Notes: generated by a model not told the origin, from the letters alone. A DNA stretch of 64,000 nucleotides from Purshia tridentata (GCA_003254885.1 QANT01003108.1:39551-103550); one strand, 5' to 3'. Positions 43,896 to 58,557 are shown, counted from the first letter of the stretch. Translations and numbers: made by a program.

Positions 43896-46800
43896 ATGTT
43901 GCAGAACAGGACCATCTTCACCAGTTGTTCATACCCAGCTGCACAACCTCGAAACCCAGCTATTGTCTCTCCTGCTTTCCTCTCCGTCCTCTCATTTTCT
44001 TTCACCACACCCTCCTCTCACAACCACAACCACAACCACCAGCCCCCCCAACCTCAGTGGAAACAACCAAAGCAACCCATCAAGAAGAAGAGGAGGCAGT
44101 TTCTGCACTTCTGTGGCACTTATGAGGTGGGTGGAGGCTACCCCGATGAGGGATTGGGTGTGCAAGACAAGAGCAAAACCACCAACCCAAAATTGGAACC
44201 TGCCCAGTATGAAGCTCTTCTTAAAGGCGGTGAGCAAGTCACTTCTGTTCTCGAAGAGATGATCACGCTTGTAAGTTCTCGCTCCTATCCCTGTTCAAAT
44301 GTGTAGTTATTTAAGTGCTTCTTTCAACTACCCTGTTGGTTAATTTTGCGGGAAATTGGTTATGCAGCTGCTTTGTTTTCTATCTAGAGGTTGGTTACGT
44401 ATGAGCATTTGTTGGGGTAGTGTAGCTTGAAATAATGAAATGTCATCAAAACGTAGCAAAAATATTTGTGCATTTTGTCTGGTGCTACTAGTACCATTAG
44501 ATATGAACATGGATGAGGCACAGCACAGCTTGAAATGTTACAGGGGATGCTTCATTATTATACTGATCATTATTGTACATGTGAGCACAGTTGGAAGATA
44601 TGAACATGGATGAGGCTTCTGAAGAGGTGGCGGTGGAATTGGCTGCACAAGGGGTCCTAGGGAGGAGAGTTGATGAGATGGAATCAGGTTTCATGATGGC
44701 GCTAGATTACATGATCCAACTTGCTGAGAATGACCATGATGATAAGGTTCCATTTCAAATTTACATATTGCACTAGCTTTAATTTGGTATCTTGCACGAT
44801 ATTTTTTTTTCAAATAATTGGTATCGTATATGTTCCTTTATCCAATGATACACGTTTTTCTAGTTATTTTTTATTTTATTTTTTATAGCACTATTAATTA
44901 GGTTCTTCATTAGCATGAACTAAGAACAATTAATGATGCATTTTCTTTTCCGCGGGAAAGAGGGTGGGACAGAGGAGGGGAACATAAGTTTTGCCTTGCA
45001 GTATGTGTGGGTTATGTTTGCTGAGGACTCTCTTTAACAACTGGTTCCCTACCAATTGTTTCCATATTACGATGGGAACTGAACCTTCTAATAATACATT
45101 TACAGCAGCAGTTATGAATTTATTGATGGCTGCAACCTGCAATTTCAATGCATGAACTTTTATGGTCACAGCCATGCACTTTTAGTACTGCTGTGGCTTG
45201 AATACTTTCTTTAAATTTAGCCAACTTAAATCGTTTGCCTTTTGTTCAAACAAATTTGGTCCACTTGTTTTAAGATAATGTTGTTGTCTTCAAATATCTT
45301 GTGACCAAAAGGTTAGTTATGGCTCTTTACTCTGACTTTTCTGATCGTCTATTTTCAGCGCAAGTCACTATTGGAGGTGATCAAGGAGACGGTGTTGTCT
45401 TATCTTACGAAAAAATGCCCCCCGCATGTAAGGATTTTTCTTTTTTAGCCAAATTTCTGATTCTTGTTTCTGATTAATTGCTAGTCTCAACTCTTCACAA
45501 CTATGGTTACTAAAAACTAATGTTTTCCTTTTAAACTATTTTTCTGTATTTATTTCTAGGTTCAAGTGATTGGCCTACTCTGTAGAACTCCTCAGAAAGA
45601 AAGCAGACATGAATTACTTCGCAGAGTGGCTGCAGGTGGTGGTGTGTTTAAAAGTAAAAATGATGTCAAAGTTCATGTTCCAGCTGCAAATCTGAATGAT
45701 ATTGCCAACCAGGCTGATGATTTACTGGAGGTAATCACCACAAAGGCACCTGCATGCTATCATCTTCTGCTTAGAGTGCATGTTTGGTTATAAACAATAC
45801 ATGCCTATCGTTGTACATCATGGGAACTATATGATTGTTGGAACTTCTCTTAAATATTTCAAATGAGATGTTAGACACCATCAGAACATGTTTTTGGGAT
45901 ATAATCTTTTTTTTTATAGAATCTAGGTTTCAAGTTGAATCTTGTTTTGAATTGAGAAACCTCTTTCAAGACTTTCATTTAGTGCTTTCCAATGGAGAAA
46001 TGGTATTCTTAGCTTACAAAGGTTATAGTCATTGTAATGTATGGTGATAATCAATAGAACTGGCTCAGGTCCTTTCATACTTTTATGTGTTATGTTTCGT
46101 GAGGTGTGAATGTGTACTTCCTTTGTTTTTATCAATAATTGAAGTTAATATGAAAGCTTATTTCTTTTGTTTTTTTCTAATCATTTCAATTTTATTTTTT
46201 CAGACAATGGAAACTCGGCCTGTAGTTCCAGATCGGAAACTACTTGCAAGACTTGTTTTGATCAGAGAGGAAGCTCGGAATATGATGGGAGGTGGAATAT
46301 TAGATGAGAGAAATGATCGTGGCTTTAACACTCTTCCTGAATCCGAGGTCTGTATCTCTGCATTTATAAAAAGGTAAAATGTTACCATCATCAGCAGTTA
46401 TTGTTTTGGCATGATTAAAATTCCTATCAGTGCAGGTGAACTTCTTAACGAAACTGGTAGCTTTGAAACCGGGGAAGACCATGCAGGAAATGATAAAAAA
46501 TGTAATGGAAGGAAAAAATGAAGGTGCTGACAACTCTAGCAGTGATGAGGAAGATACCACTGGTAGAAAGGGTTTCAGTGGAATCACAGGAAGGGTGGGT
46601 TTAAAATACAGTCCATAACTATGATGTGTGTGTGGGCTTGCGCGCATGCACGCACTCTCACACACACACTCACACACTCACACACAACCGGTCTAAATAG
46701 TTAATGGTATCATATTATATTGACTCATGCATCATCATTTCTAGGAAAGTGTTACAGGACGAAAACCACTTCCTGTGCGGCCTGGCATGTTTCTTGAGAC

Positions 46801-47469
46801 TGTCTCCAAGGTAAGAGTCATTTGATGCACCTGTTTAACTTTTAAATTGTCAGTTGTAACACAGTCATTTCAAGCCTTGTGGACATCAGGATGTCTAAAG
46901 ACCACGATGTGGTCAAGTTGGGTTATGTTTGAGGACAATATCTATATTTGGTATTACAAATCTAAAAGATTTTTCATCCCTCTGAGCATCTATAAGGTTG
47001 AATGGGGTTGAGCCACTCTGATCAAACTGATATAGTGATATATGCAGTAACCTGACTGTTTGGGATAAACCTTGATTGATTCTTGAACTTGCCAGGTTTT
47101 AGGTGGTATATATGCTGGAAATGTCTCTGGCATCACAGCACAACATCTAGAATGGGTAAGTTTCTTCCCCCCCTCAAAATAAAAAGAAGTTGTGCTTTCA
47201 CTCTTGCTGCTTGAATTACCAAGTATTTCTTTTAAGTGTTTATTATAAAGAAGTCATAACATACACTTGTTAATCTTCTAAGTAATTTGTAGCTTGCTTG
47301 AGTAAGTCATGTGTGAAAATAGTTTGTCATATCATTTTCCGTAATAATTTCCTTCTCCACTTTACAGCCATGTTATTCCACATTCTTACAGTGATTCATT
47401 TTGTTCCCTTGTCTCACAATACAGGTTCATGAGAAGACCCTTCAAGTACTTCAAGAAATAGCATTTTAA
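43896..47469 (+). CDS. PRDA1: PRDA1-like chloroplast protein (PEP-related development arrested 1)
   Basis: Nine exons: 43896-44270, 44591-44746, 45359-45427, 45560-45730, 46204-46347, 46436-46594, 46745-46810, 47096-47155, 47425-47469. All are phase 0, giving 1245 nt and 414 aa. Residues 1 to about 50 are Ser/Thr/Pro/His-rich with few acidic residues, a chloroplast transit peptide. Then come a basic patch (KKKRRQFLHFCG) and a mostly helical body (LEDMNMDEASEEVAVELAAQ, LLCRTPQKESRHELLRRVAA, VPDRKLLARLVLIREEARNM) and the end LQVLQEIAF. Only the transit peptide is low in complexity. By similarity and by synteny (adjacent to fimbrin, near VOC and DIR1, as in Arabidopsis At5g48470) I assign PRDA1, a nucleoid-associated protein needed for plastid-encoded RNA polymerase function and chloroplast development. 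Identification is from memory. Confidence 0.8.
46640..46687 (+). repeat. CA-rich microsatellite in a PRDA1 intron
   Basis: cactctcacacacacactc followed by further acacactcacac units after exon 6. Confidence 0.7.
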
Positions 47470-50332
47470 ACATCTAATGGTAGGTGCATCATCGCCATTT
47501 TTGGCTAATCATTTGCTGTCAGAACGAAGAAATCGTTTAGCTTCAGTCTAGTAATTACCTCCCTCAAACTAACGCTACAAAAATTTGGTAGTGAAAATGC
47601 CGAGTATTTTTTAAATTTGTCTGTGTGAAAAAAATGAAATACCCACCAGTCTTCCCAAGTGAAATTCATCTCAACTAACCAAATTTTTAATCTATTGTCT
47701 AATGATAGAAGGAATCAAACACAAGTATGCCTCGAATCATACTTTGTTATAAGGAAAGCACCCAGAATCAGCAAACCATGATGAAGATTCAAGAGTTCAA
47801 TATACAGATAGTGGAACACCATGTGTGGTAAGGTCCCATACTTGCATCAATGTACACGTCAGTGGACCTTGGTAATGATTTATATGCCTTGAGGAGTAGA
47901 AGCAAACACAGCAAGGATTGCTACCTATTCCCCATATTATTTAGAAAGCTTTTTCCCACGCTCTCTTCGTGCCCTTTTTTCTTCTCTGCCTTTTGTGTAA
48001 AGCAAATATGAATTGCATATAATCCTACCCACTTGGATTTTGCACCACCCTTCTCTACTCCTCGACCCACATTGGCATGGCCTACCAATGTTGTCCATCC
48101 CATGCTCTCTAGTGTGAAAAATCTCTTTGTTTTTGTTCATGGGATTAGCTTTATTATCAGATCAGATAACACCACATAGGCACATATAAAAGCAGAGTGC
48201 CCACCTGAGCCATCTTTGCAGATTGGTGCCTCACAACTATGTGAAATATGGAAGCTATGACCCACAGATCTGGTGGAACTTTTAGTATGCTCTCTATGAG
48301 AGATTGAGAGTTTAGAGTGACTGGTTATTTTATGATGATAATTGAACTGCCTAATGATTATTTATAAATAAAAAAAGAGAAATATAAGTATGGTCTGTGG
48401 GGAATACATGTTACTATATGTCCTATACTCTCTCTCCTATGAATGACTATTTTATGTCTCATTTCACATGCTTAATTTATATGGGTTTTCACCATATTAG
48501 TGTAAAAATTACCAGGAAAAGAAAAAAAAGTGGAAACTTGTTATGTTCATGTCTTGAAGATTACATGTGAACCAAGTTTGGCACTCTGTTAATTTTGTTG
48601 AACGAAAGCATATTATATTTTCTTTATGCTTTTTTGAAACATGACCTGTTTTAACTTTTGGTGGCAATTGACAACGAAAGAAAGATGGTTCAAAACTCTT
48701 GCTGTATTAAGTCAAGCTCAGTTTATCCAAAAGATAAAAGTTTTTTTTTTTTTTCTTCCCCTTTTTAACTCTAACTTTTAAAAGCTCTTTCTCCACTTGA
48801 GCGTGCACAAAATTACATATGATCTGATTTGTGAAATGAGGCATGAACTTACTATCTGGATCGAATGATGTAATAAAGAGATTAGAAAAATAAAAGAAAG
48901 AAATTCAATCTATGATTTAATGGTATATCGTAGTGATAGTTAAAGATGATTCAACAATCACAATTTCATTAATAAACTTGCATCACATTTAAAACCTAAG
49001 GTTGTCCAATACAAATGACATTTAGCTTGTAAATCAATGAATTCATCTTGTCGTGTCACAAAGGCCATCCTACAGACCTCTCTACCTACAACAATTTGAA
49101 GGGTTGAAGATATTAAAAGGCCACCTAAATCTTAGGTTGTAAATCAACATGAATTAATAATTCATTGACTCATGAGTCATGATATTAAATCTAACGATTA
49201 CTACAATATTTGCTCCAAGCCTCCAACCAACCACATATCAATACCTACTTGGCTATTACTAAAATTGAATTGTAGGAAAGTCCCAAATATGAACATCCAA
49301 CAAGTTTACATGTGCACACTATTAGTATTTGGTGGTTTAACCAGTTACATTTGAAGCCCTATGAAAAGTCGAAAACAACCGTTGTCTCATCAACTCTGCT
49401 TTTAAAAAGGCAATCCAATCCAACTTTTATTCAGTGGTCCTTTGCAGAGTTGCAGTTGGGCAAAGACCTATATAATCATCCATATACCACGTACTCTTTT
49501 GGAATGAATGACCACGTTATACGTAAATATAATATTCCATTCCCAACTCGACCTGTTTTGATAGTTTTCTAAACCCAAATGTTAACTCATGAAATAATGT
49601 TTGGATAAGGTTTAGGACTTGGAATTAGCTCAAATGATGAAAATAAGTGAGACAACGGTTTAAGTCGAAGGTTCAATTCTTTCCAATGTAATTAAAAAAA
49701 TATTTTAAAAAATAAATACTTTTTTGAGTTATAGTGCCAAAGCCTAGTATCATTGTTTTGGTAGTTATAAAAAATGTTGACTTGGTGTAATTGTTTATTA
49801 ATCAATGTTCAAAACTTGAAATGGTAACGGTCTAAGCATAGTTGAAACTTACAAGTTGGAACCAACTGTGGAACGAGAAGGATTAAAGGACCTATTAGTC
49901 ATTATTTGAATTGTTCAACGACATTTTGGACCCACTCCCTTCCCTGAGTTTCCTCCTCACTCCTCTCACAAACAGAAAAAAGATGAAGCTTTGTGAACTA
50001 TGAACCCCATTCATTGATTGATTGAGATTTGAGAGAGAGGACAAGATGGTCATAATTTGAATTCCTTATCAATAAAATCAAAAATTCAAAGCACCAACTT
50101 TGAACTCTGACAGCTCTACCCCAACCCAACTGTGTTGGCCACCCTTCTCCTCCTACTACTTGTACTACTGCCTTCTTCTTCAATTCTTCTACTACTCTCT
50201 CATCTCTAACTTCCATTTAATTCATTATTAAATCAAAGTGGGTTTGTGGGGATAGCAAAGAGTGAAACAGATCAGCTCAGCTCAGCTCAGCTCACTATTC
50301 ATCTTCTTCTTCTTCTTTTTGGAGCTCCAGAA
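47470..50332. other. Intergenic between PRDA1 and fimbrin
   Basis: PRDA1 3' UTR first; then AT-rich DNA with a T-run near 48741-48754 and no recognisable gene. The last ~100 bp is the fimbrin leader, with a GCTCA repeat (about 50274-50292) and a TCT tract. Confidence 0.5.
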
Positions 50333-53300
50333 ATGTCGGGCTACGTGGGCATTCTGGTTTCAGATCCATGGCTCCAGAACCAGTTCACCCAAGTCGAGCT
50401 CCGCAGCTTAAAGTCCCACGTACGTCTTCTTCTAATCTTCTTATCTAACACCAGTCTACATACCCTTTTCGTTTCTTCAGCTTTTTCTAGTTTTGTTTTT
50501 TTGTTTTTTTTGTTGAAATGGTTTTTGAACTATTTGAAAATGTGTGATGGTGGTGGTAATGATGATGGTGAAGTTCGTGAGCATGAAGAGGGAGAACGGG
50601 AAGCTCACGCTTCGAGACTTGCCTGCCAAGATGTCGGGGCTCAAGGTTGTGGGATCAGAGAATCTCACTGAACAAGACAGAGCTTCCTTCATTCACGATT
50701 TGCATCCCAACCTTGATGACGATGTCGATTTCGAATTCTTCCTCAGGGTCTGTTCTGTTCTCTAATTCACTTTTACTTCAAAACTCAACTGAATACTCTG
50801 TTCTGTTTGTTATTTAATGCTTGATTGATTGGATAATATTATAAAATGTATGGGATGTTGAAGAAACTGAAGCTGAAGTTATTGATTTTGAGACCCTCTT
50901 AATTGAATTGGAAAATGGAGTTACAAGTTATTGAAAAACTGGCAGGTTTATTTGCAACTCCAAGCTCATGCCACAGCCACAACTGGGAGTGGTGCCAAGA
51001 ACAACTCCTCATCTGCCTTTCTCAAGGCTGCTACCACCACTTTGCTTCACACCATTAGCGAATCCGAGAAGGCATCCTATGTAGCACACATCAATAACTA
51101 CCTTGCACAAGATAATTTCCTAAAGAGATACCTTCCTATCGATCCCTCAACCAATGATTTATTCGAGATCGCCAAAGATGGAGTACTTTTATGGTGATTG
51201 ATCATTATTCTTACTGCCCCCTTTGGTATCTTTTTGTTGATTTGTTTTTTTGGTGTGGAACTGTGGATTGGATTTTGAGGGATTTGTTTTTTGGATACAG
51301 TAAGCTGATCAATGTTGCCGTGCCCGGAACAATTGATGAACGAGCTATCAATACTAAGAGAGTACTGAATCCGTGGGAGAGAAACGAAAACCATACTCTC
51401 TGCCTCAACTCTGCTAAGGCTGTTGGATGTACTGTAGTCAATATTGGGACTCAGGACTTCATTGAAGGAAGGGTATGCATACATGCCTTTTATGTATATA
51501 AAATGTGTTCACACACAAACACATGCATGTATTGCTGTTGCTTACTTGAGTTGAGTTATAAAATATACATACTTGTCGCGGATACTTATCAATACTCTGT
51601 TTGGTTTTCAGCGTCATCTTGTTCTTGGATTGATTTCTCAGATTATCAAGGTAAGACTTTCATGGTTATATAACTCTTTGTTGATATAAAATTCCTCACC
51701 ATGGAGTTTGATTTTGGAAAAATTTATGGGCTATATCTGAACTAAAGGTTTCTTATGAAAGCCGTGTAGTCTTGGTAGATAACTATATATAAAGTTTGAT
51801 ATAGAATGCAATGCAAGCAGCATATTTTTCTTTTTAAGAGTGCTTAGACTAATTGTTATGCTATACAGATACAACTATTGGCAGACCTCAACTTGAAGAA
51901 AACGCCTCAATTGGTGGAGTTGGTTGATGATAGTAAGGTAAGAACGTCCTAATTCATATAATCTTTGATTCCTAGAACAACTGGTGTGCGTGAGTTTTTT
52001 TTTTTTTTTTTAACCAATAAATTTTCTAATATCTTCGATATTGAAAACCAACAGGATGTGGAAGAGTTGATGAGCCTACCACCAGAGAAGATATTACTAA
52101 GGTGGATGAATTTCTTATTGAAGAAATCAGAATATAAAAGGATAGTCACAAACTTCTCCTCGGATGTGAAGGTATGAGACTAAATTAATATGCTGTCAAG
52201 GTTGATAGACTTAACTTGCCTTCCTCATTTATAGAAGCAAATAGAAAAGGAAGCCTGTGATTTGATTCAATGGATTGCAACAGCTTTAACTGCTATGTTG
52301 TTTTGACATACATTGCATGGATATTTCTGGTGTTTGATGGTATGAGATGCCTGTCTTGCAGGACGGAGAGGCTTATGCTCACCTCTTAAATGTTCTTGCA
52401 CCTGAGCACAGTAATCCATCTGCATTGGCTGCAAAAAACCCTTTGGAAAGAGCAAAGTTAGTTCTTGAACATGCAGATAGGATGGGTTGCAAGAGATATT
52501 TGACTGCAAAAGATATTGTTGAAGGATCCCCAAATCTTAACCTTGCTTTTGTCGCACATATTTTCCAGCATAGGTGAGAATTAACCCTTCTTGAGCAATG
52601 TATTCCTTTTAGAATGGCTACCTTCACAATAGAACTAGAAATGTAAAAATCTAAGTTTTACTCATTCACCTGTAGGAATGGTCTCTCAACCCAAACAAAG
52701 CAGATCTCATTCCTTGAAACTTTGCCAGATGACACCCAAATTTCTAGAGAAGAGAGAGCATTTCGCTTCTGGATAAATAGCTTCGGAAACTCAACATATA
52801 TCAATAATGTCTTTGAGGACGTCAGAGATGGGTAAAAACTAATTTTCTATTTCACTCTTATGATGATAAATGGTTAATATTATAGTGCTTTATCTATCCT
52901 CTGAACATAAAGTCTTCATATTCTGATAATATTATTATTATCTTCAACCTGGTTGCATGTTAACTTCACATCAGATTCATGGTTCGAATAAAACCAAACT
53001 TTAACAAAAAAATTCCAAAACATAGAAAAACTCATTCTTCTTTTTTGGACTGATAATTCTGAAAGGCTGAGGTTTTGTATAATTTGACTTTATGAAACAT
53101 CGCAATGGATGTAATATAAATTCAAGTACTTCCAGAGTTAGACACTGCTAGCTAATCAAGCTGCTTGATTTTTAGTTTCATCTAGAGCTGAATTGAAATT
53201 GGCTCTCTGCAGGTGGGTGCTTCTGGAGTGCCTGGACAAGATTTCACCAGGAATTGTGAATTGGAAGATTGCAAACAAGCCTCCAATTAAAATGCCATTC

Positions 53301-54648
53301 AAAAAAGTAGAAAACTGTAACCAAGTTGTAAAAATTGGGAAACAACTGAAATTCTCTTTGGTAAATGTTGCTGGAAATGATATTGTGCAAGGGAATAAAA
53401 AGTTGATACTAGGTACGTTCTCTGGCACATTTATGACTAGTGCACTAGACATTACTGTGAATAGGTTCCAGCTTATCTGAATCAAAGAGTGTGGCTTTAC
53501 TCTTCAGCTTATTTATGGCAATTGATGCGGTTCAACATCCTCCAACTACTAAAGAACTTGAGATTTCACTCTCATGGGAAGGAAATCAGTGATGCTGATA
53601 TTTTGGAATGGGCCAACACCAAAGTCAGCCAAACAGGAAGCCAGTGTCGCATGGACAGTTTTAAGGTACCATTCTCTAGTTTCTGTTTCTTTCCTTCAAG
53701 TATTAACTGTATTATAGTGTATGATGATAACGACATACCTTTAGCTTTCTGAGGTGTGCGAGTTTAACTATTAGTAGGTTGAATGAATCAACAAACATAA
53801 TTTACTTTTAGCTTTCTGAGGAAAGACTTCTGTATCAATTTTACAGGATAAGAGTTTATCAGATGGCATTTTTTTCCTTGAGTTGCTCAGTTCTGTGCAG
53901 CCTAGAGTGGTAAATTGGAGTCTTGTTACGAAAGGAGTAACAGGTATGTTTTCTCCTTTTTTCATTTGGTCAAAGTTGAGTTTACTTAGTGAATCTTTCA
54001 CTTGAATTACATTCTTCTGTTTTGATACCTGTTCAAAACATAGATCAATAGTGTAGTTGAAGGATATTTGGATGTGTCCTGTAGTACTAGTGGGGATAAC
54101 AACTTCATGATTACATTCAATAAAAAGTTGTCCTTTTTCTTGGCTTTTATGCTAGTTCAAAGTTTCTGTGATCATGCCTATTAACTTTCACTATCAATTA
54201 TCAATATGTTTAACAATGACTATTCATAATTATTTTTCTCAATCTTTTGAAAAATATAGACCAGGATAAAAAGATGAACGCCACCTACATCATCAGTATT
54301 GCAAGGAAGCTTGGATGTTCCATATTTTTACTTCCTGAAGACATAACTGAGGTACTTTTGGGATCATTATTTACCTTGGTCTTGTTTGTTGAATAACTTT
54401 CTTTCAGTTTTAATTGTCTAACCCATCTACCTAAACTGAATTATGGTTATAAATTTCATCAGGTGAATCAAAAGATGATCCTTACATTGACTGCGAGCAT
54501 CATGTACTGGTTTTTGAAACAACCTGTTGAAGACAGACCATCTGGGATTTCAGATAGTGAGGGTTCCAGCCAATTGGAGACGATCTCCAATTCCACAATT
54601 GATGACTCTGCTTCTGAGTGTTCTCTGGAGGAGAATGGAAATCTATAA
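50333..54648 (+). CDS. FIM: Fimbrin/plastin, actin-bundling protein
   Basis: Fourteen exons: 50333-50419, 50574-50747, 50946-51193, 51301-51472, 51612-51650, 51869-51937, 52055-52171, 52362-52573, 52676-52831, 53213-53412, 53508-53665, 53847-53943, 54260-54351, 54463-54648. All phases agree: 2007 nt, 668 aa. The N-terminus [20 protein letters not shown] is typical of plant fimbrins, followed by a degenerate EF-hand-like part ([26 protein letters not shown]). Four calponin-homology repeats form two actin-binding domains; landmarks are [78 protein letters not shown] and [15 protein letters not shown]. Such proteins crosslink actin filaments. The last ~45 residues are an acidic, Ser-rich tail. 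By synteny this corresponds to Arabidopsis FIM2 (At5g48460, from memory). Confidence 0.95.
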
Positions 54649-57600
54649 ATATGCTATTACTAGGAAACTTTTTACCAAGTTTCAGTTTCAAAAAGCTCAT
54701 GAGTTTTTTCTTTAAATTTTTGTTAAAATTGGTTGCAATAATCAATATATGTAATAGTAGGAAATTTTTAAGTGTTTTTTGAAGCAAATTTTGCTCAGGC
54801 AGCATATGTGAATAGCCTACTCCGGCCCTTTTGATACCCATTTATATTATTAAAATGACATTTTTGATTCTTCTAGGCTCTTCTACTGTAGTATACCACC
54901 TTTTTACGTATTAACCCTTGGCATAAAAGGATCTTTTAAAGTTTTAACCAATTTGGTCAAAGACTCAAAAAGCAAATTGTATATTTGTTGGCCCAAATCT
55001 ATAAAATAAAGTTGGTCTCTACACAATCGAATCAAAAGATCATGCTTCTGCACAATTTGGAAGCAAGTTATATGATCACTGATTTAATGACCTTTGAAGA
55101 TTATTTAATTTTTTCTGGCCAAAAGATGTTCATTAAGTTGGATAACCTTGCTGTAACGAAGACCTTTGGGGGTCAATTTAATGCCACTTGAAGTATTGTT
55201 AGTCTGTCTCATCATCAGTGAGTTCACTTTTTTTTTTTTTTTGGGGTCCTTTGTTTTCCTCCTTGGCAGTTTCAAATACAGTCCAAGGGCTTATCATGTG
55301 TTTGGTAAGATTTCATAGTCCATGATTGTGGATGAAGCTCAGATGGCAGGGGTCTAATTCAATATGGCATTTCTGAAAGTTCTTTATGGGGTTTTTATAA
55401 AGAAGAAAAACAAAAAAAGGCAAAAGGGGTGCATTTCTGCAACATTAATGAATCAAATCGTGAAGGTCTCAAATTATTCACTGCCTTCTAGGAATTAATG
55501 ATAGGATGATGATCCTTTGCACGTGATAAAGGCATATAAAAGAGTTGCTTGAGAACCAAGACACTAGTAAGTACCACATGAATCTGATTCCTTTTCTCAA
55601 TTCTCAAGAGGAAGTCTTGTTTCTTTCAGGCCACAAACTCATTACTCTTCTAACATGTATGTAACCATAAATTTTGGAATACAGCTATTTTTAAAATTTT
55701 TGAATGTAATGAATACACATTTTAAATTTAGAATATAAAATATAAAGTTGTATCGTAAATTGACTCGCATGTGATTAGAACAAACCGAATTACTTGGGGG
55801 TCCTAGTATGGATGACACCTGTGATTGACTCAGAAGCCAATTTAGTGGTGGATCCTGCTTATCTCAACACAAAGTCTAATTATAAGTTTGTTAAAGTCTA
55901 ATCCTAAAGCTTTGGTGGGTGTATGTCCATTTGTAGGCAAGCCAGGCCCACCCACATTACTTCCTTAACTTTAGTTTTCAAGGCCAAAACAGGAAACCCT
56001 TGCTGTTCTGTTCTGTTCTGTTTTGCTTTTGCATGTCTGTCACTCACTTCACTTGGTTTATTTTCTAGTTATTTAATTACTTTTTCTTGTGATGCCATGA
56101 AATATTATATTACATTATGTTTGATTTGAATAAAATAATTTTAATTTTAATGTTTCACCCTAAGTTCTAAACATTCTTCTCGGAGAGGAAAGATATACTA
56201 CATTATTTTTATAATCCTTTTATATCTTATTTGTATAGTGTATATATTGAGAATATTAAAACCCGTAGTGCATGTGTGCATCACATCATAAAGTAAAATA
56301 ATCCTATAAAAAAATTAATATTTTCCATAACTAATCTCTAATATAAATTCGTGGCCAAAAAATAAAACCTCTAATATAAATTTCATTTCAATCTATTTAT
56401 TTTTTATTTGTAAATTAATTTAGTATTATCTGCGGCAGTCCGGCTGTCCCCGTGAGATTTTCACGAGACCCAAAGGACAAAACACACAACTTCTCAACAT
56501 CTTGAGAGTTGAGTGAGTGAGGCAGAGAAGCATGCATTACCCCTTTTTCTCCATTCTAAAAAACCCCTTTCTCCTTGATTTCTTGCTGTCTTATACAGAT
56601 TAATTGATTGTGTAACGAAATATTTGATATGTACTTATTGAATTAATTATTAAAATATATTAATAGTTCATTGACTCCTTAATTAATTATCGCACATATA
56701 ATATTTACACACATATTTTTTGATTACAGGAGAGTGAGAGAGTTCGAATCCAAGTGTACAAAGAAGAGCTTTTATCCTTCGGTAATTAGGTCAACTTCAA
56801 TTCACTATATAAATACATTTTAATCCCCACAGTGCCGAACAATCACAGTTGTGACTGTTTGAAATTCACAAAAATTCAAAGTTTATAAGGGTTTAATACT
56901 TTTAAATTAGGCTTGGGAAATGAAGTCCTACAACCTAGAGACTAAACATTAAATTTTAAGTCTCGCAAACACTGAAAAAACAAAAACTCAGTAAAAAAGT
57001 TGTGATCGTTGGTCAATCACAATTAAGTTTGTAAAAAAAAAATAATAATAATGTCTCCTAAGCGTTCGGTGAACAATACCGAATGCTCGATAAAAAAATT
57101 TTTATAGTTAAAATAAAAAAATTGAATTTTGGTTCCTAGAGTCAACGGAGCTTTAAAATTAAAACTCTTACTCCAAATATTTGGCAAACTAGTTAGCTAG
57201 CCCTAAAAGGTGTCAATTAGCATGCGTTCACCTTGGGCTACAAGGTCACATGCACGTGCTATCTCTTTCTCTAACCCCATAATCAAAAGTCTAAAGTTCC
57301 TTTCCTTGACTAGATAAAAAAAAGACAAATAGCCTTAAGTTGTTGCTACTCTAGGTGCTCCTCAAGTGTAATATAAAAGCCAAATCCAATATTAAAATAA
57401 AAACAAAATCTTGGATGTTACTTTTGTCACAAGCTGTAGTGATCGATCATATAAATGGGATTTGCGAATTGTCACTTTACCTAATGACTGTGATCACTTC
57501 ACATGATCCACGGAAGACCTATACATACGGGTAGCCCTTCTGTGGTGCCTAGTTTTGTGAATAGTGGAAACTTGAATGAAACGACACATTTTCTTGTCAA

Positions 57601-57696
57601 ATTGTAAGTATATGAATTATTATTTCAATATATATGACTTTGACAATTTGTTCTAATTCGCCCTTAGCAATTAGCATTGAATTAGTATTTTCCAAT
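54649..57696. other. Intergenic with conserved distal elements of the HLH gene
   Basis: Fimbrin 3' UTR, then AT-rich DNA. Short blocks at 55826-55850, 55937-55960 and about 56032-56048 recur in the same order upstream of the second HLH gene (61306-61330, 61496-61517, 61617-61635), suggesting retained regulatory sequence. No gene recognised. Confidence 0.5.
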
Positions 57697-58265
57697 AGTT
57701 TTGAATTTCTCCTTTACTAGATCGATGTATTATATATGAATTCATCGATGGTTCGCTATTTGAACGAAATTGAAGTGACAAAGTGACACTAGAACAAATT
57801 AGAACATTCAATTCAAAATAAATTGATAATAAATGAAATTGCTCATATTATTATATATTGTAAAACAACACAATGTAATAATGTATGTATATATTTATAT
57901 AAGATTTCATGTTGGCCGCTGGCCATTGTTATGGACTCATAATCAGTCGATCACCATCATGAGCATGTACTATATACATGTATAAATAGTTTTGAATTTC
58001 TCCTTAATATATGTATCATATATAGATGAATCTATTTACTTTTATTTTACACTATTGAACGAAAGTAAAACAATATCTAGAGAAGTTAGAAGATTTAACT
58101 CAAAATAAATTGGTAATAGATGAAAATATTTAAAATGTTATATATTGTAACACAACACAATATTATATATATACCATTTCATGTCGGCGGCCGGCCATTG
58201 TTAATTATCAGCTCATAGATATGAAATATCCACCACTAGCTAGTTAGTAGTCACCATGAGCATGC
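57697..58265 (+). repeat. Tandem duplication of about 285 bp, two copies
   Basis: 57697-57985 and 57986-58265 are two diverged copies. Both begin agttttgaatttctcct, contain caaaataaattg and a gtaa-acaacacaat segment, then tttcatgt-ggc-gc-ggccattgtt, and end catgagcatg-actatata. Differences are many small indels, so the duplication is not very recent. Confidence 0.75.
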
Positions 58266-58390
58266 ACTATATATATTACCTTTGGCTTAAATAGAGACCA
58301 AAAGAAGACAAATTGGAATATATATATATAAAAAATAGCAAGAGAGGGATATAAATTAACATGTATGATTTTTGAAAGAAAAAAGAAAAG

Positions 58391-58503
58391 GACCCATGTA
58401 TATAATCCAAGTCAAGTGGGTAAATGGAACCATGTGCGTTCATATGGTGGTTGGTCCTTTGCAGCCCCACGAAGCCCCCTTTTCACCTCCAAAAACTCCA
58501 TTT
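58391..58503 (+). promoter_or_regulatory. Conserved non-coding block upstream of HLH gene 1
   Basis: Contains aagtgggtaaatggaacc, atgtgcgttcatatggtgg, ttggtcctttgcagcccca and ttttcacctccaaaaact. It aligns nearly without gaps to 62434-62550 upstream of the second HLH gene, while surrounding DNA has diverged. It includes E-box-type cores CATGTG and CATATG. It sits about 475-590 bp before the ATG. Confidence 0.65.
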
Positions 58504-58557
58504 TGAAAACGAAATATCGATCAAACTTTGCTAGCTACCTATTATTCAATTCAATTC

